Below, piece after piece: positions 7,179-13,785 of a stretch of 15,635 nucleotides of DNA. Numbering within the stretch: position 1 is the stretch's first letter; each line of letters begins with the position of its first letter. The stretch covers positions 1-15,635 of the forward strand of contig ONPY01000062.1 in the NCBI GenBank assembly GCA_900319835.1, given 5' to 3'. The DNA comes from an uncultured Eubacteriales bacterium. Its GTDB lineage: Bacteria > Bacillota_A > Clostridia > Oscillospirales > Oscillospiraceae. Position numbers and translations under genes: made by a program. The notes under the pieces are model-generated. The model ran no database searches. It was not told the origin of the DNA and saw only the letters and a list, made by a program, of their open reading frames with translations.

Positions 7179-8150
7179 TCAATCGCCCTTGACTGCCCTC
7201 TGCAGCATCTTTTCATATTCCCGCTTCACCTTCGCCGGGGCGGTGATGCGGACTTTGCCGTCAAAGCCGAAGACCCAGCCGAAGAAGGGCTTGCTGGCGG
7301 TCACCGGCACTGTGACCCGGAAGGTCCTGCCGTCCACAGGCTCGGTCTCCACATCGTCGCCGAAGCGGTCGACGATGTGGTCCATGACGCTGTTGTCGCA
7401 GAGAAGCGTCACGCGCTGGGGCTCGCCGATGAACATGCCGAACATGGTGTTGACGCGGGTGATATCAAAATCCTCCGGCTGCGGCACGGCGTCCTCCTCC
7501 AGAATCCGGGGCGCCGCGGCGATGCGGTCGACCCGGAAGGGCGTGACCCCGTGCTTCTCCGTGTGGCCCAGCAGGTAGTAATAATCGCCGTTCCAGACCA
7601 GCATCCATGGGCTGCACACATACTCGGCCCCGCCGTTTTTCAGCTTCTGCTGCCGGCGGCCGTTGTACTGAAAGTAGGGAAACGCGATTTGCTTCCCGGC
7701 GTTGATGGCTTCGTGGATGGCGTCGACGATGTAATAGATCTTCTCGTTTCCCGGCTTGATGCGGCCCTCGGCATAGAGATTCCTGCGCAGGGCGTCGGCG
7801 CTGTGGCGGCTGCCAAGTTGGCCGATCTTCTCCACCAGCTCTTCGCTCTTTTTCGCGGTGATGAACTTGGAGGACTCCACCGCGTCGATGAGCAGCTTCA
7901 GCTCCGGCAGATCGAAGAGCCGGGAAGCGAGGTAGTATTTGTTCTGCGTGGACTTGACTGTGTAGATATCCAGCCCAAAGGAGCGCAGCTGCTCCATGTC
8001 CTCGTAGATCGTGACCCGGTGGGCGGAGATGCCGAACTCCTCCTGCAGCGCCGCGATCAGCTGATTTGTGCTCAGCGGATGCGCCTCATCGGTCTGCTCG
8101 TACAGGATCTTCGCCAGATACAGCGCCCGCAGATTCTTTGTGGTTTCCAT
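7179..8150 (-). CDS. WYL-domain transcriptional regulator (wHTH-WYL-WCX)
   Basis: 323 residues. The N-terminal winged helix spans about residues 1-65 (LSTNQLIAALQEEFGISAHRVTIYEDMEQL). The WYL domain covers roughly 135-225, with SPWMLVWNGDYYYLLGH at 180-196 and the ligand-loop FRVDRI at 205-210. A C-terminal extension follows (VTLLCDNSVMDHIVDRFG ... FGFDGKVRI ... EYEKML), as in WCX-type members. Such proteins bind DNA as dimers and often sense nucleotides or nucleic acid; relatives (BrxR, CapW) control defence loci. It has a near-perfect promoter with a palindrome over its -35 box, suggesting autoregulation, and is divergent from the AbiE pair 400 nt away. Whether it also controls abiE is inference. 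Confidence 0.92.
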   Translation of the reverse strand: METTKNLRALYLAKILYEQTDEAHPLSTNQLIAALQEEFGISAHRVTIYEDMEQLRSFGLDIYTVKSTQNKYYLASRLFDLPELKLLIDAVESSKFITAKKSEELVEKIGQLGSRHSADALRRNLYAEGRIKPGNEKIYYIVDAIHEAINAGKQIAFPYFQYNGRRQQKLKNGGAEYVCSPWMLVWNGDYYYLLGHTEKHGVTPFRVDRIAAAPRILEEDAVPQPEDFDITRVNTMFGMFIGEPQRVTLLCDNSVMDHIVDRFGDDVETEPVDGRTFRVTVPVTASKPFFGWVFGFDGKVRITAPAKVKREYEKMLQRAVKGD

Positions 8151-8183
8151 GTACTCATCCCCCAGGTATTTTGCTCTGAAAAC

Positions 8184-8212
8184 ATTCTACCAAAGGCAAG
8201 CGCAGCTGTCAA
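8184..8212 (-). promoter_or_regulatory. Promoter of the WYL gene
   Basis: On the minus strand a perfect TTGACA (8207-8212) and TAGAAT (8184-8189) are separated by exactly 17 nt, 33 nt before the start codon at 8150. The -35 box lies in one arm of the 8198-8233 inverted repeat. Confidence 0.8.
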
Positions 8213-8233
8213 AAATGTTTGACAGCTGCGCTT
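8198..8233. promoter_or_regulatory. 16-bp inverted repeat over the WYL -35 box: operator or terminator
   Basis: 8198-8213 pairs perfectly with 8218-8233 around a 4-nt loop (AATG). Each arm contains TTGACA on one strand. On + the stem is followed by TTTT-like sequence (CTTTTC), so it could also end a transcript, but no + strand gene ends upstream. Its overlap with the promoter favours an operator for a dimeric regulator, plausibly the WYL protein itself. Confidence 0.5.
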
Positions 8234-8461
8234 TTCAGATATGGCAGGAGCCGGGGCTCCCGCCTCCGCCTTCATGTCATGACAAAGGCGATGCTTGCCG
8301 GCAGATGGCAGGCTCAGTCCCCTGCTGGGGCTTACACCGGCAAGCTTGGCGGCGTGGTTCTCGCCGCAGGGCAAAAAAGAACATACGCAAATATGGCACC
8401 TGTCGATTGTGGCTGACGGGTGCCATGCTGCAAATCACGCAAGAAATGCTGTTTTCAAAAA
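8234..8461. other. Non-coding stretch packed with hairpins
   Basis: No convincing ORF. Inverted repeats follow one another: 8247-8252 with 8255-8260; 8267-8272 with 8285-8290 (enclosing the palindrome TGTCATGACA, 8275-8284); 8293-8301 with 8337-8345 (with CCCC/GGGG at 8319-8322 and 8327-8330 in its loop); 8349-8354 with 8362-8367; and 8393-8404 with 8415-8426 (12 bp, one G-T pair). I recognise no known riboswitch or RNA family. It may be a structured leader or small RNA, or old repeat DNA. Confidence 0.45.
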
Positions 8462-8548
8462 CTGTATGAGAAAAGTTCTTGCAGGCAAGCCTTCCTCATG
8501 GTATAATACAAGCGACAGTCAAAAAGCATTTTCTGTATGAGGAAAGTT
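8462..8548. promoter_or_regulatory. Candidate AbiEi operator: three copies of one motif
   Basis: CTGTATGAGAAAAGTT (8462-8477) recurs as CTGTATGAGGAAAGTT (8533-8548), 15 of 16 identical and 71 nt apart. An inverted partial copy, CCTTCCTCAT (8490-8499), lies between the promoter boxes. AbiEi antitoxins are known to bind repeats at their own promoter; the copies here bracket the promoter and the last one overlaps the ribosome site, so repression is plausible. Confidence 0.5.
8479..8507 (+). promoter_or_regulatory. Promoter of the abiE operon
   Basis: TTGCAG (8479-8484), a 17-nt spacer, and perfect TATAAT (8502-8507), 48 nt before the AbiEi start. The -35 box overlaps a short palindrome, CTTGC-AG-GCAAG (8478-8489). 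Confidence 0.8.
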
Positions 8549-8555
8549 GATCGAT

Positions 8556-9161
8556 ATGACGAAGCTTGAACAAATACAAGAGGTTCTGGCACAGGCCGGG
8601 GGAATTGCAAAGACCTCGGACTTCGTCGCCGTTGGCATCACGAAGCAGGAGCTTGGCGCTTTCTGCAAAGCCGGAGTGCTGGAGCGCATCCGCCAGGGCT
8701 ACTATCAGCGCGCCGGGGATTACAGTATCTCCGAGGCGCAGTATCTCCGCGCGCTGCTGCCGGAGGGGATCGTGTGCGTGGAGTCGGCGCTGTTCCATTA
8801 CGGCTACAGCGATTTCGCGCCGCGGGTGTGGACGCTTGCGGTGCCGCGCTCCATCTCCCTGACCAAGCTGAAGCTCGACGTCGTATCGATCCGGGCCTAT
8901 TACATCCAAAACGAGCTGCACGGGATCGGAAAAACGGCCGCGTCTTTCGATGGAACGGAGCTCGCCGTCTATGACCGGGAGCGCACGATCTGCGACTGCT
9001 TCAAGTATCGCACGAAGCTGGACAGCGAGACCTTCAGCAAGGCGATCAACGCCTATGTTGCAGACGACAAAAAAAATCTGGGCAACCTGTCCCGGTATGC
9101 AAAGGAGCTTGGCCTATATAAGCGGGTCATGGATTTGATGGAGGTAATGCTCAATGGCTGA
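8556..9161 (+). CDS. abiEi: AbiEi-family type IV antitoxin
   Basis: 201 residues from ATG 8556 (ribosome site AGGAAAG at 8540-8546; TTG 8547 is in frame but too close to it). The N-terminal winged helix reads EQIQEVLAQAGGIAKTSDFVAVGITKQELGAFCKAGVLERIRQGYYQ, a standard AbiEi start. The C-terminal domain follows with CVESALFHYGYSDFAP, VYDRERTICDCFKYRTKLD and the SRYAKELG segment near the end. AbiEi represses its own operon and counteracts the AbiEii toxin without direct binding, which defines type IV. Its stop overlaps the AbiEii start by 8 nt, indicating translational coupling. The pair may act in phage abortive infection or simply maintain the region. Confidence 0.93.
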   Translation: MTKLEQIQEVLAQAGGIAKTSDFVAVGITKQELGAFCKAGVLERIRQGYYQRAGDYSISEAQYLRALLPEGIVCVESALFHYGYSDFAPRVWTLAVPRSISLTKLKLDVVSIRAYYIQNELHGIGKTAASFDGTELAVYDRERTICDCFKYRTKLDSETFSKAINAYVADDKKNLGNLSRYAKELGLYKRVMDLMEVMLNG

Positions 9162-10002
9162 TATCGGCGCCTCGGTTTTGGCGAGACTGAAAAACAAAGC
9201 GGCGGAAAGCGGCCGGAGCTATCAGCTGTGCATGCAGCTGTTTTGCCAGGAGGAATTTCTCCGCCGGGTGGAGAAGTCCCGGTATGCGGACAACCTCGTT
9301 TTGAAGGGCGGCCTGTTCCTGTATACGCTCACGAACTTCGACAGCCGCGTCACGGTGGATGTGGACTTCCTGCTGCGGCAGATGCCGAACACACCCGAGC
9401 AGCTGCAGGCGGTACTGGAGGAGATCATAGCAACCGACACGGGCAACGACTTCATCACCTTTGAAATCAAGAGCGTGGAGCCGATCGCCATTGCAAAGAA
9501 GTACGCCGGGATCGGGGCGTCGATGATCGCGCGCATCAAGAACACGCGCACGCCGTTCAGCATCGATTTCGGTGTGGGTGATGTGATCGTCCCGCAGCAG
9601 GAGAAACGGACGATCCCGACGCAGCTGCCGGACTTTGAAGCGCCGACAGTCAACACCTATTCCATGGAGACGACCGTCGCGGAAAAGCTGGACGCCATCC
9701 TGAGCCTGATGGAGTTTTCCAGCCGGATGAAGGATTATTACGATCTCTACTATCTGGCGAATCATTTCGAGTTTGACAACGCGGTGCTGGCGGAAGCCAT
9801 GCGCAAGACCTTTGCCAACCGCGGGCACCACTTTACCGTGGAACAGTTCGAGCAGGTCATAGGCTTTGATTCGGACGAGGCCATGCAGAAGAAGTGGAAG
9901 GCGTTTGTTCGGAAAATCGACACGGAGACGGACGATTTTTCGACTGTGCTGCATACGATCAAGGCATTTCTGACGGAGCCGTTTGCAATGGCGGTTGGAT
10001 GA
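9154..10002 (+). CDS. abiEii: AbiEii nucleotidyltransferase toxin
   Basis: 282 residues. The nucleotidyltransferase motifs are intact: motif I LKGGLFLY (residues 50-57) with the metal-binding pair Asp69/Asp71 in TVDVDF, motif II around SIDFGVGD (Asp138), motif III ETTVAEKLDAI with Lys178, and motif IV RMKDYYDLYYL (residues 191-201). AbiEii/MenT-type enzymes block growth by transferring nucleotides to target RNA; the target here is unknown. It starts 8 nt inside abiEi, so antitoxin and toxin are translated together. No frameshift or missing motif is visible, so the system looks functional. Confidence 0.93.
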   Translation: MADIGASVLARLKNKAAESGRSYQLCMQLFCQEEFLRRVEKSRYADNLVLKGGLFLYTLTNFDSRVTVDVDFLLRQMPNTPEQLQAVLEEIIATDTGNDFITFEIKSVEPIAIAKKYAGIGASMIARIKNTRTPFSIDFGVGDVIVPQQEKRTIPTQLPDFEAPTVNTYSMETTVAEKLDAILSLMEFSSRMKDYYDLYYLANHFEFDNAVLAEAMRKTFANRGHHFTVEQFEQVIGFDSDEAMQKKWKAFVRKIDTETDDFSTVLHTIKAFLTEPFAMAVG

Positions 10003-10006
10003 GGGA

Positions 10007-10111
10007 ATGATAAAGGGGACCTCCAAGAGAAGCTTTGATAACAACGATGAGTTTTTTGCGGCCAGTTACAATAAGGGTGATGAAGGAACTGTAGCATACG
10101 GTTTATGTTAG
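10007..10111 (+). CDS. Possible 34-residue small ORF (weak)
   Basis: ATG 10007 to TAG 10111 translates to a hydrophilic, Asn/Asp-rich peptide beginning MIKGTSKRSFDNNDEFFAAS and ending in Cys. GAGGG at 10001-10005 is only 1 nt from the ATG, poorly spaced. It fills almost the whole gap between abiEii and the rhodanese gene, ending 10 nt before that start. I recognise no family; it could be chance or the tail of a decayed gene. Confidence 0.22.
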   Translation: MIKGTSKRSFDNNDEFFAASYNKGDEGTVAYGLC

Positions 10112-10121
10112 GGGGAAAACA

Positions 10122-11405
10122 ATGAACAGAATACCCCAAAAGAGAAGAAAGCAACTGGCTCTGCTGCTGGCAGCGGGGATTCTCCTGCTGACTGGCTGCT
10201 CGACCGCCGGGCAGGTTATGGATGGGGAGGATATGTTCCGGCCGGCGGCCTACACGCAGATCTCACAGGAAGAAGCCAGAGAGAGGATGGGCAGGGACGA
10301 CGGCCATATTGTCGTCGATGTGCGGCGGCAGGACGAGTATGATGCCGGCCACATCCCCGGGGCCATCCTCATCCCCAATGAGAGCATCGGCACCGAGCCG
10401 CCGAAGGAGCTTCCGGATCTGAATCAGATCATTCTGATCTACTGCCGCACCGGAAATCGCTCGAAACAGGCGGCAGAGAAGCTGGCCGCCATGGGCTATA
10501 TGAACATCTACGAATTTGGCGGGATCAGCACCTGGACCGGCGAGATCGTAACGAATGAGGAGGAGACAAGCAAAGTGGGCGTATTCGATTTTGACAGCAG
10601 GACGGTTCTGCTCAACAGTGGGTATGAGATGCCCATCCTGGGCCTCGGTACCTACGCGCTGGATCACGATACCTGCGTCAACTCCGTCAAGACGCTGCTC
10701 AAAAACGGCGGCAGGCTGATTGACACAGCCTATATGTACGGCAACGAGGAGGCGGTCGGAGAGAGCGTTCGCCAGGCCATGGCGGAGTACGGCATTCCCC
10801 GGGAGGAGATCTTCGTCATCACGAAGATCTATCCCAACCAGTTTCATGACCCGGAGGCCGCCATTGACATGGCGCTGGAGAAGCTGAATATCGGATACCT
10901 CGACATGATGCTGCTGCACCACCCGGGCACCGACGACGTGAAGGCCTACAAAGCCATGGAGAAGTATGTGGAGCAGGGCAAGATCCGCTCTCTCGGTCTC
11001 TCCAACTGGTATATCAAAGAACTGACCGCTTTCCTGCCGCAGGTGACGATCACGCCGGCCCTGGTGCAGAACGAGATCCATCCCTATTACCAGGAGCAGG
11101 AAGTGGTGCCGTTCATCCAGGAGAAGGGAATCGTTGTGCAGTGCTGGTATCCGCTGGGCGGAAGGGGCTATACAGCGGAACTGCTGGGGGATGAGACCAT
11201 CTGTGCGATCGCGGATGCACACGGCGTATCCGCCGCGCAGGTGATTCTGCGCTGGGATCTGCAGCGCGGGGTCGTGGTGATCCCCGGCTCAGGCAATCCG
11301 GAGCACATCCTGGAGAATCTGGATCTGTTCGGCTTTGCATTGGACGAGGAGGAAATGGCTGCCATCGCGGCGCTTGACCGCGGCGAAAAGCACGATTGGT
11401 ATTGA
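10122..11405 (+). CDS. Lipoprotein fusing a rhodanese domain and an aldo/keto reductase
   Basis: 427 residues; start supported by AGGGGG just upstream. A basic N-terminus, hydrophobic stretch and lipobox LTGC (Cys26) mark a type II signal peptide, so the protein should be anchored on the outer face of the membrane. Residues about 45-145 form a rhodanese domain: VVDVRRQDEYDAGHIPGA, and active-site loop YCRTGNRS with Cys108. Residues about 155-427 form an aldo/keto reductase barrel with catalytic tetrad Asp201, Tyr206 (DTAYMYGNE), Lys235 (ITKIYP) and His266 (LLHHPG). The usual NADPH-binding IPKS...R...EN reads IPGSGNPEHILEN, lacking the Lys and Arg. An NAD(P)H enzyme outside the cell is unexpected. 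It stands alone between the AbiE pair and mobile-element debris. Confidence 0.85.
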   Translation: MNRIPQKRRKQLALLLAAGILLLTGCSTAGQVMDGEDMFRPAAYTQISQEEARERMGRDDGHIVVDVRRQDEYDAGHIPGAILIPNESIGTEPPKELPDLNQIILIYCRTGNRSKQAAEKLAAMGYMNIYEFGGISTWTGEIVTNEEETSKVGVFDFDSRTVLLNSGYEMPILGLGTYALDHDTCVNSVKTLLKNGGRLIDTAYMYGNEEAVGESVRQAMAEYGIPREEIFVITKIYPNQFHDPEAAIDMALEKLNIGYLDMMLLHHPGTDDVKAYKAMEKYVEQGKIRSLGLSNWYIKELTAFLPQVTITPALVQNEIHPYYQEQEVVPFIQEKGIVVQCWYPLGGRGYTAELLGDETICAIADAHGVSAAQVILRWDLQRGVVVIPGSGNPEHILENLDLFGFALDEEEMAAIAALDRGEKHDWY

Positions 11406-11451
11406 TCGGAAGAACGGCAGAACCGAATTTCATCCGACCAAAAAACTGTTT

Positions 11452-11479
11452 AGGGGCACAGCCTTTTGGCTGCGCCCCT
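11452..11479. terminator. Hairpin terminator between convergent genes
   Basis: 11452-11463 pairs with 11468-11479 (11 of 12 bp, one A-C mismatch) around a TTTT loop. On the minus strand the stem is followed within a few bases by a T6 run (complement of 11441-11446), so it suits tnpV; on + it is followed by CTCTTCC and lies 46 nt past the rhodanese/reductase stop. Confidence 0.7.
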
Positions 11480-11486
11480 CTTCCAC

Positions 11487-11852
11487 TTAGCTATAAATCA
11501 ACTCGCTGCTTATGATTTCTTCTGCTCTTACACGGATGCTGTTCATCCGTCCGACCCATACCATCTGATCTTCTGCTTTCAGTTGTCCTGTAACGCCCTC
11601 GGCTTTCGCCAGCTGCCGGATCAGCAATTCAAGCTGCTCGTTGGCCTGGGTATCAATTTCTTGCAAGTAATTGTATAGCTCGCCGGTGGTCAGAAGATTG
11701 GTATAGGCGACGCGATGGTTTCGCTTCAGCCAGCGCAGATGACGCTGGCCCCAGATGCCGATCGGCGGTGCGTCTGGCGCCATCAGGTTCGGGAGGCGGC
11801 AGCCGCCGACCTCCGAATAGCTTCCGCCCATTTCTTCAAAGATGGTTTTCAT
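11487..11852 (-). CDS. tnpV: TnpV family protein (transposon-associated)
   Basis: 121 residues, full length for TnpV: starts MKTIFEEMGGSYSEVGG, then PIGIWGQRHLRWLKRNHRVAYTNLL, and ends with WVGRMNSIRVRAEEII. AAGGAG lies 8 nt before the ATG on the minus strand. TnpV proteins accompany Tn4451-like and related integrative elements of Clostridia; their role is not established. No recombinase, relaxase or other element gene is present in the window, so this is an orphan left from a mobile element. It converges on the rhodanese/reductase gene with a terminator between them and lies beside an IS200 relic. Confidence 0.87.
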   Translation of the reverse strand: MKTIFEEMGGSYSEVGGCRLPNLMAPDAPPIGIWGQRHLRWLKRNHRVAYTNLLTTGELYNYLQEIDTQANEQLELLIRQLAKAEGVTGQLKAEDQMVWVGRMNSIRVRAEEIISSELIYS

Positions 11853-12040
11853 GTGATTTCTCCTTTTCTTTGGGCCAGATTCTGACCCTTAATGTGACCC
11901 AGGTGGGAATGGACAGAGGAAAAACCAGTAGAAAAATAGTGACGATATCCGAAGATTCCAATGGCAATCGGTAGAATTATGGTGAAAAAATGTACATTTA
12001 GACTTGATTTTTGGCTTTCGAGTCTTGCATCGTCCACCAC

Positions 12041-12073
12041 AAGAACCACACTGAAAAGTGTGGTTCTTTTTTT
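12041..12073 (+). terminator. Intrinsic terminator at the IS200 left side
   Basis: A perfect 12-bp stem (12041-12052 with 12057-12068) closed by a GAAA tetraloop and followed by T-rich sequence to 12073. IS200 elements carry a terminator here that shields the transposase from outside transcription. Confidence 0.8.
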
Positions 12074-12137
12074 CTGCTAAAAAGCCGCTTGCTATGCGAG
12101 TGGCACAAGAGGCTTAAAGCTATGAGTATATACAAAA

Positions 12138-12202
12138 GGACGCCGCCAGAGTCAGGATGGAGAGGGTCTGTCAACCAAAACCATCGAACAAAGGAGGCGT
12201 CC
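12138..12202 (+). promoter_or_regulatory. Ribosome-site-masking inverted repeat in IS200 leader
   Basis: GGACGCC (12138-12144) pairs with GGCGTCC (12196-12202). The right arm covers the 3' end of the ribosome site AAAGGAGG (12190-12197) just before ATG 12205, so the stem would repress translation, as known for IS200 tnpA. Confidence 0.55.
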
Positions 12203-12204
12203 AA

Positions 12205-12306
12205 ATGGACAGAGAAACGTTATCACACACGAGGGCAAATTGCAAATATCACATTGTGTTCACGCTGAGGATGCAGAAGTACGCCCAGTTCACTGGAATC
12301 CTTTGA
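12205..12306 (+). pseudogene. tnpA: Truncated IS200-type transposase TnpA
   Basis: The 33-codon frame begins MDRETLSHTRANCKYHIVFT. The segment SHTR-NCKYHIVF is the N-terminal beta strand of IS200/IS605 Y1 transposases, normally about 130-150 residues. Resemblance stops after the VFT, and TGA follows at 12304. The HUH motif and catalytic Tyr are absent, so it is inactive. Confidence 0.75.
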
Positions 12307-12336
12307 GCTGTTTTGTGACAACGCCGTGGATCTGGC

Positions 12337-13779
12337 TTACCGCTTCCGCTTCCAAACGCTGGGTGCGAAGAGGAAGAGCACGGGGAAAATCTCCAGCCTG
12401 CCCAGCAGCATCTCAAAGGAGAGAAGGAGCTTGGACAGATCGGAGAAAAACCCGTAGTTTGCCGTGGGGCCGACCCCGGCAAGGCCCGGGCCCACGTTGG
12501 AGATGCAGGCGATGGAGGCGGTGAGATTGGTGACCGTGTCATGTCCATCCAGACTCAGCAGCAGCACCGACAGGAAGGCAGCGGTGAGATAGACCTGGAA
12601 GAACACCAGCACGCTGTGTACGGTCTGCTCGCTGACGGCCTTGCCCTCAAACCAGATCCGCTTGACCCGGGTGGGGAGGATGAGCTGCTTGAGCTCATGC
12701 AGGTAGGACTTGAACAAAATGATGATGCGGGAGACCTTGATGCCGCCGCCGGTGGAGCCGGCACAGCCGCCAACGAACATCAGCAGCACCAGGATCCAGC
12801 GGCTCAGCTCCGGCCACTTGTCAAAATCGGCGGTGGCAAAGCCGGTGGTGGAGATGATGGTGGTGACCTGAAAATAGGCGTAGCGCAGGCCCTGACCGAA
12901 GCCGCCCACGCGGGAGGCGATGTTGGCCGCGATGGCCAGCACCGAGGCCGTAATGATGCCGAGATAGACACGCAGTTCCTCGCTCTTGAACACGGCCAGG
13001 CCCTGGCCCATGAGGATCAGGTAGTAGAGGTTGAAGTTGCAGCCGAAGAGCAGCATGAAGGTGGAGATTACCACGTCGATGTAGGTGCTGTTATAGGCGC
13101 CGATGCTGGCCGCTCTTGTCGAGAAGCCACCGGTACCCGCCGTGGCAAAGGCGTGCAGCAGCGCGTCGTAGAAGCTCATGCCGCCGCAGAGGAGGAGCAC
13201 CGTCTCAATGGCCGTCAGCACAAAATAGATCATGTAAAGGATGCGCGCGGTTTTTCTGGCCCTGGGCACCAGCTTGCTTACCTCGGGACCGGGCACCTCG
13301 GCGCGCATGATGTGGATGTAGTGATCGCCGGAAATGGGCAGAATGGCGGCGATAAAGACCAGAACGCCCATGCCGCCTACCCAGTGGGTAAAGAGCCTCC
13401 AGAACATGCAGCTGCGGGTCAGCAGCTCCACGTTTTGGAGGATGCTGGCGCCGGTGGTGGTAAAGCCCGATATGGTCTCAAACAGCGCGTCGACATAGTG
13501 GGGGATGTCCCCGGAAAAGACGTAGGGCAGCGCCCCGAAAGCAGACATGAGAATCCAGCTCAGACCCACCGTCACAAAGCCCTCCCGCGCAAAGAAGTCC
13601 GGTGTGCGGGTCTTGACGGCGTTCAGACCGCCGCCCAGGGCCAGCAGGGGCAGAATGGTATACAGAAAGGGCAGGGCCGACTCGTGATACAGCAGGGCCG
13701 TCCCCATGGGCAGCAGCAGAAGCAGGGCCTCCGCCAGCAGCACCTTGCCCAGAATGTTGCAGACAATCCGATAATTCAT
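12337..13779 (-). CDS. trkH: TrkH/KtrB-type potassium uptake membrane subunit
   Basis: 480 residues, usual for TrkH. This is the ion-conducting subunit of the Trk potassium uptake system in the inner membrane. All four pore-loop signatures are visible: GFTTTGASIL, FATAGTGGFSTR, ISTTGFATAD and SNVGPGLAGVGP. The gating region GGCAGSTGGGIKVSRI is also present. It starts 6 nt after the trkA stop, so the two form an operon with the regulatory subunit first. Its 3' end lies only 30 nt from the IS200 relic, and no terminator hairpin of its own is visible there. Confidence 0.95.
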   Translation of the reverse strand: MNYRIVCNILGKVLLAEALLLLLPMGTALLYHESALPFLYTILPLLALGGGLNAVKTRTPDFFAREGFVTVGLSWILMSAFGALPYVFSGDIPHYVDALFETISGFTTTGASILQNVELLTRSCMFWRLFTHWVGGMGVLVFIAAILPISGDHYIHIMRAEVPGPEVSKLVPRARKTARILYMIYFVLTAIETVLLLCGGMSFYDALLHAFATAGTGGFSTRAASIGAYNSTYIDVVISTFMLLFGCNFNLYYLILMGQGLAVFKSEELRVYLGIITASVLAIAANIASRVGGFGQGLRYAYFQVTTIISTTGFATADFDKWPELSRWILVLLMFVGGCAGSTGGGIKVSRIIILFKSYLHELKQLILPTRVKRIWFEGKAVSEQTVHSVLVFFQVYLTAAFLSVLLLSLDGHDTVTNLTASIACISNVGPGLAGVGPTANYGFFSDLSKLLLSFEMLLGRLEIFPVLFLFAPSVWKRKR

Positions 13780-13785
13780 GCGGTC

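Larger units (their letters stand above)
12041..12306 (+). mobile_element. IS200/IS605-family relic (5' leader plus start of transposase)
   Basis: The order is a strong terminator hairpin, a roughly 130-nt leader with an inverted repeat that can hide the ribosome site, and the first residues of an IS200-type TnpA. This matches the 5' organisation known for IS200. The rest of the transposase is missing; sequence after about 12264 no longer resembles it, and trkH ends 30 nt further on. The outer ends of the element cannot be placed. Confidence 0.72.

Noticed and set aside
7377..8222. 281-codon plus-strand frame over the WYL gene
   Set aside because: Antisense shadow of a well-supported regulator with its own consensus promoter.
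9151..10044. 297-codon antisense frame over abiEii
   Set aside because: The + strand gene carries all nucleotidyltransferase motifs; the antisense product has no domain.
10263..11222. Antisense frame beginning MCIRDR, the peptide known from sequencing-adapter artefacts
   Set aside because: The codons differ from the adapter sequence and the region is an intact reductase gene on the other strand; the resemblance is coincidence.
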